This document shows positions 55,930-64,000 of a stretch of DNA of 64,000 nucleotides, piece after piece. Both the position numbers and the translations under genes were made by a program. The DNA is from Roseibium sp. MMSF_3412 (lineage in GTDB: Bacteria; Pseudomonadota; Alphaproteobacteria; Rhizobiales; Stappiaceae), in NCBI RefSeq assembly GCF_030733265.1, contig NZ_JASHJI010000002.1, forward strand, positions 62,001-126,000, read 5' to 3'. The first letter of the stretch is position 1. Each line of letters opens with the position of its first letter. The notes beneath the pieces are model-generated. The model worked only from the letters and a program-made list of their open reading frames with translations, was not told the DNA's origin and ran no database searches.

Positions 55930-57021
55930 ATGAGCCTTTTTAAATGGATTTCAAACCAAGTTGGACGCCCTGCAATTCGGCCAACGCATATATGGGTCAA
56001 ACCGCAAAACACCCGTACAACGGACGAAGTGGGTACAACTGCCGACGAAGGCCAGCATTACGTTCGTCTCTGGATTAGTGAATTGTTCCTCGAAAAGGAC
56101 CGCGTCTGGTTCACAGAACGCAGCCCCATCGTCCATACCAGCGTGGGGTTGGAGTACGGCGATAACAAGGTCGAGTTGACCAACCTGTCCGGTAAACCTG
56201 GCTTCGACATAAAAACACCTGATCTAGGCAAGTCGATCCTGCGCAACTACAGACTCACGCCGCTCTTGCCGTTCAACGGAGGCACAATCGAGATTGATGC
56301 AGGTCTTGTGTCTGTCAGGGTTAACAATTTAGTGCAAGACTTCGCCGCCGTCGTCTCGGATGTAGCGGGTCTCCTAAATGCCCCACAAGCCAGTCAGGCC
56401 ATAGGACTTGCGCAATCTGTGGCTTCGGGGGTGCAGAAGCTGCTTGGCGCAGGCGAAGCCGAAACCAAGCTTTATTTCCACGATACTTTGGCCGGATCCT
56501 CAGTTAAATCCGGCTTTCTTTTCCTGACGGCGCAATCGGAGGGTACACAAGACCCTGAGAAGATCTGGGTCACCGCCGATGGAGCACGCTACGGTTCCGG
56601 TCCTGCAGACCTTGGTCCATTGCCGTCGCAAGATTACATCGTGCTGCGGCTGGAGGTTGCGAGCAGCCGGGACGATTGGCGCTCCTTCACGGCCATCTCC
56701 AAGCCACTTGAGGAAGCAATCACGGCTTCGCAATTGGCCGAGGACACCAAGGCGGCGTTGTTGCTGAGCCAAGCCAAGGCGGCCGCGCTGGCGAGCGAAG
56801 ACCTGACTCGGCTTGACAAAAGACGCGCCATATTGGGCATCCAAACTGAGTTCGACGAATTTGGTCTCGGCCTAGCCGGTCCCGTCAGGGCGGGACCATC
56901 CATCAACGTCCTGGAAAGCGCGGTAGCGCGGGTTACGCCAGAAGCTCTTGAGTCTTTCGACGACTCCGCACTGGAAGCATCCGCCAAAGATCTGGGCGTT
57001 CCGCTGACATCCGGGACGTGA
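55930..57021 (+). CDS. Unrecognised beta-rich protein, first gene of the caspase/MoxR operon
   Basis: This protein is 363 aa from the ATG at 55930 (in-frame ATG at 55723 and open frame to 55660 possible but less protein-like). The first ~190 residues are beta-rich ('RPTHIWVKPQN', 'HYVRLWISELFLEKDRVWF', 'DNKVELTNLSG'). An Ala/Ser/Val-rich helical segment follows (about 175-220, 'FAAVVSDVAGLLN', 'IGLAQSVASGVQKLLGAG'), then beta strands and a helical C-terminus. No family is recognised. Position, 27 nt before the protease gene, makes a sensor, substrate or effector role plausible; that is inference. Confidence 0.75.
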   Translation: MSLFKWISNQVGRPAIRPTHIWVKPQNTRTTDEVGTTADEGQHYVRLWISELFLEKDRVWFTERSPIVHTSVGLEYGDNKVELTNLSGKPGFDIKTPDLGKSILRNYRLTPLLPFNGGTIEIDAGLVSVRVNNLVQDFAAVVSDVAGLLNAPQASQAIGLAQSVASGVQKLLGAGEAETKLYFHDTLAGSSVKSGFLFLTAQSEGTQDPEKIWVTADGARYGSGPADLGPLPSQDYIVLRLEVASSRDDWRSFTAISKPLEEAITASQLAEDTKAALLLSQAKAAALASEDLTRLDKRRAILGIQTEFDEFGLGLAGPVRAGPSINVLESAVARVTPEALESFDDSALEASAKDLGVPLTSGT

Positions 57022-57048
57022 GTGCGCTCCCGCTGGAGGTAACGACTT

Positions 57049-58446
57049 GTGCCCCAAGGCGACATTGATCCTCTGCTGACAAATGCATGGAGCCGCCGAG
57101 GCACTTTGAGGCTCAACGCGTGGCATGACGGCGACACATTCGCCGCACAGCGCACGGGCTACGAAACCTATGCCCCGCTTACCTTGCCGAGCAATAAGGA
57201 CTGGCAACATCCGGACGTTGGCTGGGGCCTCGTGTTGCCAGACGCACCAGGTCTCGACCGGGATGCATTGGAGCGGGCCGAAGATGCGCCCGAACCGATC
57301 CGCTCGCTGCTAACTGCGCGAGCAACTCGCAACACCGTTGCGGGCGGACTCGCGCCGGTACTGCGCTATGACGCCTCCCTGCCGGCCGGAAAATTCCGCC
57401 GCTACGATCCCGGTGTACGCCCCCAGACGCTGGATGCATCTGCACATGGCTATGGAACTGGTCTCGGCTGTATTCCACGATACCTTCTGATATATGGCAG
57501 CCCTGAAGTCATACCCTGGCATGTGCAATACAATCTGAGTATCAACCGCCATGTCGGTCGGCTGGATCTGACTGATCCTGAGGGGTTGGGCACCTATATC
57601 GAAGCCCTGCTTGCAGGTTGGCCCATGGCCCCAGCAAATCCTGCTCGCCCACTGATTTGGTCCGCCCGCAGTAGCGGTGATGTAATGGGCGCGCTAATGC
57701 AGCGCGCCGTGGGCGACCGCCTTGATGCTGTTCTCGGCGACGATAAAGACATTGAGATGCACCGCTACCTCAATGGAGAGGCAGCTGTGGGCGAGGCCTT
57801 GATTAAAGAGCTGGGTGACTTGTCACCTGGCCTTGTGGTCACCACCAGTCACGGCAACATTGATGTGCACCCCGAAGGACTGGGGCTCGAAACCTTGGGG
57901 TCCCTCATTGGCAGCGACAACGAATTGGCTGCGACTGCCGATATAGTTGCGGCGGCCCCCGCGGGGGTGATTTGGTATGCCCATGCCTGCGCGTCAGCCG
58001 GGTCCGACCGCCCCTCCACTTTCTCGCAACTGTTCGAGGGCGACCAGGCGGGCGGCGCAGACCTCGCAGCGCTCGCGGACCACGCGGGTGCTCGCGTGGC
58101 GCCACTTCCACGCGCACTTCTGGGTCGCAAAGACCCGATCCGTGCTTTCGTCGGGCACGTTGAGCCGACCTTCGCCTGGACCCTCGGTGATCCGGACCGA
58201 ATGACGGTCCTACCTTCCACTGTCGTCGCCTGCCTCTATACCCGTCTCTACCAGCCCGGCCCTCCGGCGCCGCTGGGATGGGCGCTGGAAGATCTACACA
58301 GGGAAGGTGCGAGTTTCCTTGCGGGGCGACAGGACGCGACGCACAGGTCCCTTGGACCGCCACTTTATCGGAAACTCGCGGGCCACGACCGACTTTCCAC
58401 GGTCATCATTGGGGACCCAGTCGTGGCCCTGCCTAAGGTGGTCTGA
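57049..58446 (+). CDS. CHAT/C25 (caspase-fold)-like cysteine protease candidate
   Basis: This 465-residue protein starts at GTG 57049 with a strong GGAGGT 8 nt upstream. A region of about 140-325 has a caspase-like layout: 'YLLIYGSPEVIPW', a His in 'VVTTSHGN' (His268) and a Cys in 'AHACASAGSD' (Cys314), spaced as in CHAT/C25 (gingipain-like) peptidases. An N-terminal ~130-residue region is of unknown type. The stop overlaps the ATG of the caspase-VMAP gene by 1 nt (TGATG), so translation is coupled. The peptidase assignment is by motif only. Confidence 0.65.
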   Translation: MPQGDIDPLLTNAWSRRGTLRLNAWHDGDTFAAQRTGYETYAPLTLPSNKDWQHPDVGWGLVLPDAPGLDRDALERAEDAPEPIRSLLTARATRNTVAGGLAPVLRYDASLPAGKFRRYDPGVRPQTLDASAHGYGTGLGCIPRYLLIYGSPEVIPWHVQYNLSINRHVGRLDLTDPEGLGTYIEALLAGWPMAPANPARPLIWSARSSGDVMGALMQRAVGDRLDAVLGDDKDIEMHRYLNGEAAVGEALIKELGDLSPGLVVTTSHGNIDVHPEGLGLETLGSLIGSDNELAATADIVAAAPAGVIWYAHACASAGSDRPSTFSQLFEGDQAGGADLAALADHAGARVAPLPRALLGRKDPIRAFVGHVEPTFAWTLGDPDRMTVLPSTVVACLYTRLYQPGPPAPLGWALEDLHREGASFLAGRQDATHRSLGPPLYRKLAGHDRLSTVIIGDPVVALPKVV

Positions 58447-60332
58447 TGGCGCGTCATGCTCTCATCGTTGGCGTCGGCACCTACGACATCTCCGGCCATG
58501 ATCTGGACACGCCGGTCGCAAATGCTCGACTGATGGCCGAAGCGGCCATTGCCCTGGGATTTTCTCCCCAAAACATCCACGTCATCGTGTCTGGCGCGAA
58601 AGAAGCTGACATCGCGGCGTTTAGGGACCTAGACTTGAACCCTGCGAGCACTAAAGCCACTCGCGCAGAGGTAGAGGACCTCTTGGTAAAAGACCTTGCC
58701 TCGTTCGCTCCAACGGAACTTTTGGTGTACTGGTCCGGCCACGGGATCGTACGCGAGGGACAGCGATACTTCCTGTGCGCCGATTATACACGGGATACCA
58801 ACGACCGCCTTTTTAGCTTACAATTATTCCGAAACCGGCTGACCAGTCGCCTGTTCCAAAGTGTCGAAACCTGCTGGTTCACCGCCGATGTCTGCGGAAG
58901 CTCCACGGCGCTGCCAATCGGCACGCCTGGCACGGTCGTAGAACATGACCTTGCTGCTCCTGACTGCCTTTATGCTTTCGCCACCCCCGAGCTTGTTGCG
59001 GCCCGAAGCGCGGATGGGCATGGCGTCTTTACCGCACTCCTGTCCAATGTCTTCGCGTCGCTAACAGACCTTCCGACACCCAAAGAGCTTGCAGACAAGA
59101 TCGAGGCTGAAGCAGCCCTTGGCCAACCTTTCCAACTGGTTGTCGAAGGGCAGTGCGGCGATCAGGCGTTTTCACGGCCGTTGCGGTTGATGGGTACGCC
59201 CGCTCCAAGTGGTCTGCCTTGCTACTTGGAAAAACTCTACACTGGTCTTTGCGAGGCTAAACTGCCCCTCAGCGCCGCCGAGGCCGCATATCGCGCGACA
59301 TATTCAGCACTCGGAAACAGCAAGCTCGCCCTTCGCCCGCTCGAACTGAAGGACATGTTAACCGAACTGGCTCAAACCGGGGACGATCCCGACCAACCCA
59401 CCCTTTGGCTTGGTGTTTTCGTCGCAGTCTTGAAGGAAAAACTAGGCAGAGACGAGGCCGAAATCCTCGGCGTGCTTCAGGGTTGGCAGGCAGCCGAAAT
59501 TGGGGGCGACCTAGGGGAACGCGTTCGCCGTAAAAGCCGCCAGATCTTACTGGAGGCCGCGAAGCTTCTTGTTATCGAGGTCGAAACTCGGAGCCCCGAC
59601 CACCTTGTTGAAGTCCGCACCACACTGCGGGAAGAGGACTTTCGCGCCTGCATCGAGCCTTCCACACTGTACGCAGAAGGTGTCGAGGTGGCGACATGGG
59701 ACGAAGTGTTTGAGCGGCTAGTCGAAGAGATCGACCACCTACTCGACGCCGAAATCCTCAAATTCAGCATCCACGTGGTGGTGGGCCACGGACTAGAAAC
59801 CATCGACCTTCATAGGCGAACTTGGGTGGACACTGAAACCGAAGTGACGGCGCCACTTGGCCAAGAATTCGGCATTTTGTTGCACTACATGCCACGGCAC
59901 TTGCGCAAACCGACTCGGCGATGGCGAGGGGATCACCGCAGCAAGTGGCTGCGTCGCTGTGATCCCTTGCTGAGCGAGGCAGCTGGGAAGGTTGCCGGGT
60001 GGGTTAGTGTGACCAAAGCCGAACAGGCTCTCGCTGCCAATACGCTGACGCTATGCTACGTTAGTTTGGCGTCCAGCGCAGGCGATTGCGCCGATGTCGC
60101 GAAGATACTTCTGGATCAGGGAGCGCCCTGCATCTACTGGCATGATTCTGCGCTGACGGCAGAAAGGCCTCCCAGTTTGTCCGAAGACCCGGATCGTTTT
60201 TATCTTGACAAGATGCGGGACAAAATCAGGGACCTAAGAGCATCACAAGAAGCGCATGGTCCGCTCGTGTGGGACGTAATGCCCTCCCACCTAACGTTGC
60301 TTGACGGTGAAGGAGAAGAAGAGAGCCAATGA
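58446..60332 (+). CDS. Caspase-like (peptidase C14) domain fused to VMAP-C-like region
   Basis: In this 628-residue protein the N-terminal caspase-fold domain (about 1-250) begins 'HALIVGVGTYD', and has the dyad His99 ('YWSGHG') and Cys150 ('TADVCGSS'), so it is probably active. A central helical region (about 255-400) follows. The C-terminal part (about 400-620) resembles the vWA-MoxR-associated protein C-terminal domain: 'LGQEFGILLHYMPRH', 'W' repeats, and 'ILLDQGAPCIYWH'. An AAGGTGG site sits at 58434-58440. It overlaps the MoxR gene by ATGA. In ternary conflict systems this is the VMAP position. Confidence 0.8.
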   Translation: MARHALIVGVGTYDISGHDLDTPVANARLMAEAAIALGFSPQNIHVIVSGAKEADIAAFRDLDLNPASTKATRAEVEDLLVKDLASFAPTELLVYWSGHGIVREGQRYFLCADYTRDTNDRLFSLQLFRNRLTSRLFQSVETCWFTADVCGSSTALPIGTPGTVVEHDLAAPDCLYAFATPELVAARSADGHGVFTALLSNVFASLTDLPTPKELADKIEAEAALGQPFQLVVEGQCGDQAFSRPLRLMGTPAPSGLPCYLEKLYTGLCEAKLPLSAAEAAYRATYSALGNSKLALRPLELKDMLTELAQTGDDPDQPTLWLGVFVAVLKEKLGRDEAEILGVLQGWQAAEIGGDLGERVRRKSRQILLEAAKLLVIEVETRSPDHLVEVRTTLREEDFRACIEPSTLYAEGVEVATWDEVFERLVEEIDHLLDAEILKFSIHVVVGHGLETIDLHRRTWVDTETEVTAPLGQEFGILLHYMPRHLRKPTRRWRGDHRSKWLRRCDPLLSEAAGKVAGWVSVTKAEQALAANTLTLCYVSLASSAGDCADVAKILLDQGAPCIYWHDSALTAERPPSLSEDPDRFYLDKMRDKIRDLRASQEAHGPLVWDVMPSHLTLLDGEGEEESQ

Positions 60333-61381
60333 CCAAAGAGACTTGGAAGATTTTCTCCCGCAGCGGTGGTCAGCACGACAAACTGGATGATATTCCGCCG
60401 CCGCCGCCGTGGCGTAGGTTCGGAACTAATAGAAAGATTACCCCGGCCGATGACTTGACACAATCGCGAGACATGGACGCCGAAGCTACCCGCGCCGAAC
60501 CCTTCATCGTATCGGTCGAGATGGAGCTCGCGGTGAACACCGCGCTTTATTTGCGTCGCCCGTTGCTCCTGACGGGCAAGCCTGGGACGGGAAAATCGAC
60601 GTTGATCGCTAAAGTCGCGCATCAGTTGAAGCTTGGACCTGTTTTGCGCTGGCCAATCAACTCGCGGTCCTCCGTGCGCGAGGGGATTTACGAATATGAC
60701 GCAGTGGGCAGGTTGCAGTCGGCGGGGGAGCACGGGCAGCCCCCTAGCGTCGACGACTACCTAACCCTCGGACCTCTTGGTACCGCCTTGGCCGAACGCG
60801 AACGCCCGCGGGCACTCTTGATCGACGAATTGGACAAGTCCGACCTCGACTTCGCTAACGACCTTCTGAACCTTATCGAGGAGGGCGAATACGTTATACG
60901 GGAGCTTCAACGCATCGCAGGCAGTCATAAGGTGCGCGATTTCGAAAACAATGACGTTGATGTGACCAACGGAAAGTTGTGCGCGCAGTTCTTCCCCTTT
61001 GTGGTAATGACCTCGAACGGCGAGCGAGAGTTTCCATCTGCGTTCCAGCGCCGTTGTATCCGCCTGTCAATCGCTGAGCCCACAACCGAAGATCTGATAA
61101 GAATTGTAGAGAGTCACCTCGACTTTAGCTCTGCAAACCGCGGGGCGTATGCAACGCCGGACGAGCGTGCCGCAAGCAAGAGCGTCCAGACCGAAATCAG
61201 TGCCCTTGTCGACCAATTTGTCGAAGACCGACGAAGTCAGGAAATGTCGACCGACCAGCTACTCAACGCCGTTTTCCTAACTGTCGGAGTGCCTCATCGA
61301 ACGCAGCGCAGTTTCGGGACCGACGAGTTAGAGGAGGTCAAGAAGATCCTCTACCGTTCGATTTCTGGTACCGTGACGTGA
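60329..61381 (+). CDS. MoxR-type AAA+ ATPase of the conflict operon
   Basis: This 350-residue AAA+ protein has an N-terminal ~50-residue lead, Walker A 'LTGKPGTGKST' (81-91), Walker B 'ALLIDELDKSD' (162-172), sensor 'VVMTSNGEREFPSAFQRRCIRL', and a C-terminal helical lid. The sequence is unlike the housekeeping MoxR at 23217 and belongs to the vWA-partnered AAA_5-type group. It presumably gates the vWA/caspase partners by ATP use. It overlaps the preceding gene by ATGA and the following one by GTGA. Confidence 0.9.
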   Translation: MTKETWKIFSRSGGQHDKLDDIPPPPPWRRFGTNRKITPADDLTQSRDMDAEATRAEPFIVSVEMELAVNTALYLRRPLLLTGKPGTGKSTLIAKVAHQLKLGPVLRWPINSRSSVREGIYEYDAVGRLQSAGEHGQPPSVDDYLTLGPLGTALAERERPRALLIDELDKSDLDFANDLLNLIEEGEYVIRELQRIAGSHKVRDFENNDVDVTNGKLCAQFFPFVVMTSNGEREFPSAFQRRCIRLSIAEPTTEDLIRIVESHLDFSSANRGAYATPDERAASKSVQTEISALVDQFVEDRRSQEMSTDQLLNAVFLTVGVPHRTQRSFGTDELEEVKKILYRSISGTVT

Positions 61382-64000
61382 CGCTAAAGGCATTCATCTC
61401 TGCCCTAGCCGACGACGAGGGCCCGCCAGCATTAGGCGAGATTCTAGACGCCTTGTGGCTCGCCGGGTTGGGCGTCCCCCTCACACTTGACTTCGACATA
61501 GAGAGGGCGCCGCAGCCCCTGACGCCGGAAGCGTCTGACGAGCAAGAAACAGCTTCAGCAAGGACCAGTGCCGACGCGCCAATTTCCTCTCAAGAAAAAA
61601 GCAGGCTGGCAAATGGCGGCACCCAGGAAACGTCACCGGAGGAAAGGGCTGGGGACGCGTTAGACGTATTCGAACGCGGACAGTTTGCACCGGGGGCGGA
61701 CGGACGTCGAGCGAGCCCCATCATCGCTCCCGCCGCGCACACTATTTCCGAACCACTTCGAATTGCGCGTGCTGTGAAGCCTTTGCAGCGGCAGCGTTTT
61801 TCGTCCCGAAGGATGGAGTTGGATGAGGAACGTACGACAGAACTGACGGCGCAGATCCGACTTTCTTTCGGACAGGGAGTGTTTCTTGCGTTGCGGCCGC
61901 AGCGGGAGCGATGGTACGACTTGCACTTGATCCTCGAAGACGACCCTTATGCCGAAATTTGGGCGCCGATGCTGCGCGATTTCCGGCGCATTATGTCCGA
62001 CACCGGTGCCTTCCGATCAGTCAGGCAATGGCGCCTGAGGCTCGGGCCTCACGACTGCAAGGGCACAAGAAGTAATGTCCCTGGTTCTGCGCTGGACGGT
62101 CCAGCTTCACAGGACAGAACAATAGTCGATGCTACACTTGAAAGTACTTCAGGTCAGCGCCTGCCGCTTCGGGGTCTAGCAGCCAATCGCGAAACTTTGA
62201 TTCTCTTTGCCAGCCACGGGGAATCGCATCATTGGCTGACCGGCGTTTATCACGACTGCCTGAAGACATGGGCCAGTGCAAGCCTTGCACTATTACACCT
62301 TATGCCGCCCGCGCGTTGGTCTCGCATGGTGCTGGACACGCCACAGGGGATCGCCCGGTCTCACCAACCCGGTGATCCCGCTTCAGCACTAGAGTTTGAA
62401 TGGTACCTTCGCCCCGAAGAAGACGCTGCAGAGTTGGCCTCCGATCCACCTTTCATATTACCGGTCACTTCAGTAGACCCGCAGATTCTGGGCGCCTGGA
62501 CATCCATGCAGATGGGCCTTGGACACGGGCATGAGGCATATGCGTTCCGAAATGCCGATAGGGTTCCTGTTTCGGAACTCGAACAACCGCGCAGCGTCGT
62601 CCAGGTTGAGGCCACTGCGGCCCGCCGGCGCCGCGCCGAGGCAACCGATGTCGCACTGTCAAATCTGCGCAGGCGATCGCACGACGCCTTCGAACTAGCA
62701 ATGTACCTTGCCCATGCGCCTTTCACCCTCCCGGTCGCGAGGCTCGTGCAGGAAGTCATGATGAAGCCTGATGGTGCGGCCTTGGCCACGCTCGTTATGA
62801 GCGATCTAGTGCGGATCAAGGATGGCGTCATCTCCGATAAGATGGAGATGACGTATTTTGAGCTCACTGAAGCGATCCGTGACGATCTCCTGAGCCGCCT
62901 GCGCAGAAGCGATATTGAGACGCTTTGCGTTTCCCTGCAGAACCACCTGTCGGCCAAACTTCGCAGCCTGTGCGACCGGGAGATCTCTTTCGACGTCCTC
63001 GTCGAGGATGCCGCTGGTCTCGAAGTCCTCCCAAACTGGGCGCAACCCTTCGCGCGTTTTGGCACCGAGGTCCAACGGGTGGTCCGCAAGGAATCCAAGG
63101 CAAAGCCCGCCACCGGCGGAGAAGTTTTGACAACGGAGGTAGGCAGCGAACAGAAAATAATACCGCGCGGTCTATCGCTTCATTGTGGTCTCAACACGAT
63201 CGATCCCGAGAATTATGGGGGTTGGGGCGGTGCTCTCGCGGGCTGCGAAAACGACGCCATCGCCATGAGGCAGCTCGCAAGCTCGCAGGGTTTCGAAACG
63301 ACGCTTTTACTAACGCAAGAAGCTATAAAAGACGTGGTGGTATCGAGCGTTCGACACGCAGCCTCCGTACTGAGTGCTGGCGATATTTTTCTATGGTCGT
63401 TTTCAGGCCACGCTCAAAGTCGACGTGATACCAAAAGCTCCAGCTCAAGTGCTACACCTGATGGACTCGCGCTTTACGACTCTTGGCTAACCATCGACGA
63501 ACTTTACGAGCTCTGTTCCGAATTTGAGTCAGGTGTTCGTATCCTCATCGTCGCAGATTCTCACGCCGGCGCCCTTGTCCGACCTTCTGAACTCTCGGAG
63601 AAGGGGTGCTCTGCCATGGTACTACTCCTGAGCGCATGCGGGGAGGATCAGTTTGCTCAGGACGGTCCGGAATACGGAGTCTTCACAGGAGCACTATTGA
63701 AAGTCTGGGGAAACGAACAGTTTACGGGAGGTTACTCGGGTTTCCGCGATGCAATAGACGCCGAAATGGATGCCCCACGGCAAACGCCGAGCCTTATCTT
63801 CTTTGGAGCAAACATTAACGATTTCCTCGACCAGACGCCGTTCACGATCTTAGCAGATATCGACAACTCATCTCTCGACGCAAACGTCGAGACCAGCTTA
63901 CCGAAGTACAATGACAAAGATAAGGTGGAATCAGAGGAGGAGCAAGATGTAAATCAGCATAGCAATAGCGCACTTGCCCGCTTGGACAAAAAATCATTTG
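61378..64000 (+). CDS. SAV_2336-type vWA-like protein with C-terminal pseudo-caspase, 3' end outside window
   Basis: The frame opens at GTG 61378 (GTGA overlap with the MoxR stop) and stays open to the window end, 874 residues. Residues 1-40 ('EILDALWLAGLGV') and about 146-350 match the SAV_2336 N-terminal vWA-like family ('WYDLHLILEDDPYAEIW', 'ILFASHGESHHWL', 'PVTSVDPQILGAW'); a low-complexity linker is between. The vWA metal site lacks the D-x-S-x-S pattern (187-191). About 390-460 is helical ('LPVARLVQEVM'). From about 600 a metacaspase-like domain follows ('LHCGLNTIDP', His678 in 'SFSGHAQ', 'LLSACGEDQF'), but the cysteine segment reads ADSHAGA (726-732), so the catalytic Cys is absent. 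Confidence 0.82.
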   Translation, partial: MTLKAFISALADDEGPPALGEILDALWLAGLGVPLTLDFDIERAPQPLTPEASDEQETASARTSADAPISSQEKSRLANGGTQETSPEERAGDALDVFERGQFAPGADGRRASPIIAPAAHTISEPLRIARAVKPLQRQRFSSRRMELDEERTTELTAQIRLSFGQGVFLALRPQRERWYDLHLILEDDPYAEIWAPMLRDFRRIMSDTGAFRSVRQWRLRLGPHDCKGTRSNVPGSALDGPASQDRTIVDATLESTSGQRLPLRGLAANRETLILFASHGESHHWLTGVYHDCLKTWASASLALLHLMPPARWSRMVLDTPQGIARSHQPGDPASALEFEWYLRPEEDAAELASDPPFILPVTSVDPQILGAWTSMQMGLGHGHEAYAFRNADRVPVSELEQPRSVVQVEATAARRRRAEATDVALSNLRRRSHDAFELAMYLAHAPFTLPVARLVQEVMMKPDGAALATLVMSDLVRIKDGVISDKMEMTYFELTEAIRDDLLSRLRRSDIETLCVSLQNHLSAKLRSLCDREISFDVLVEDAAGLEVLPNWAQPFARFGTEVQRVVRKESKAKPATGGEVLTTEVGSEQKIIPRGLSLHCGLNTIDPENYGGWGGALAGCENDAIAMRQLASSQGFETTLLLTQEAIKDVVVSSVRHAASVLSAGDIFLWSFSGHAQSRRDTKSSSSSATPDGLALYDSWLTIDELYELCSEFESGVRILIVADSHAGALVRPSELSEKGCSAMVLLLSACGEDQFAQDGPEYGVFTGALLKVWGNEQFTGGYSGFRDAIDAEMDAPRQTPSLIFFGANINDFLDQTPFTILADIDNSSLDANVETSLPKYNDKDKVESEEEQDVNQHSNSALARLDKKSF

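Noticed and set aside
62361..63113. 250-codon minus-strand open frame
   Set aside because: Antisense to the long continuous frame of the vWA-pseudocaspase gene, which has recognisable domains.
1..64000. CRISPR arrays, prophage or rRNA operons
   Set aside because: No regularly spaced short repeats, no phage structural genes and no rRNA-like sequence found by eye; the direct repeats at 37.4-37.9 kb are two diverged 260-bp units, not an array.

Overview
The window comes from an alphaproteobacterial chromosome. The evidence is a petABC (bc1) operon, SciP (DUF1153), the fliF-fliG-fliH-fliN-flbD-flhA flagellar operon with CtrA boxes of the form TTAA-N7-TTAA, and small conserved alphaproteobacterial families (DUF6111, DUF1285, DUF2177). 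Gene content and the many short palindromic repeats are most like Hyphomicrobiales of the Stappiaceae (Labrenzia/Roseibium) type. That placement is inference; there is no rRNA in the window.

Layout. 1-12.5 kb holds the 3' part of an SLC13-type permease, an AraC/GyrI-like regulator, a CTAG-ended MITE-like element, two overlapping MaoC dehydratases, a DUF2007 protein, the minus-strand run mtnP-apt-bluB-GNAT, the cytochrome bc1 operon and an ABC exporter with a small membrane protein. 12.5-23 kb holds a PAS-GGDEF-EAL protein with a degenerate EAL domain, DUF2177, a second ABC exporter, trmL, hemF, an HD-GYP protein and the DUF1285-NUDIX-DUF6111-cca operon. 23-30 kb is a moxR-DUF58-DUF4159-vWA-like envelope cluster. 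30-42 kb is mixed: a GGDEF-EAL protein, GNATs, a glutathionyl-hydroquinone reductase, a NUDIX hydrolase, a pair of tiny genes with a terminator, a metallophosphoesterase, mtnA, and two gene-free repeat-rich stretches (37.2-38.0 and 40.1-41.0 kb). 41.7-53.4 kb is a flagellar block with sciP, flgD and fliK. Core sequence ends with mnmA and a tRNA-Met at 54985-55061.

Immediately after the tRNA is about 870 bp of apparently decayed DNA. It is followed by a tightly packed five-gene operon (55930 to beyond 64000) whose codon use differs from the core genes (more CTA, TTA, ATA and AGA). The gene order is: an unrecognised beta-rich protein; a CHAT/C25-like cysteine protease candidate; a caspase-like domain fused to a VMAP-C-like region; a MoxR-type AAA+ ATPase; and a SAV_2336-type vWA-like protein carrying a C-terminal caspase-like domain that has lost its catalytic cysteine. 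This matches the logic of the computationally predicted MoxR-vWA-VMAP ternary conflict (suicide/defence) systems. It adds two proteases, a pseudo-caspase and a possible substrate or effector, and I regard it as the most interesting system in the window. The last gene runs off the right edge.

How genes work together: MtnP, Apt and MtnA cover methylthioadenosine and adenine salvage from two loci. FlbD, SciP and three CtrA-like sites suggest a Caulobacter-type cell-cycle-controlled flagellar cascade. Three c-di-GMP proteins (12876, 18931, 30155) lie in the same chromosomal neighbourhood.
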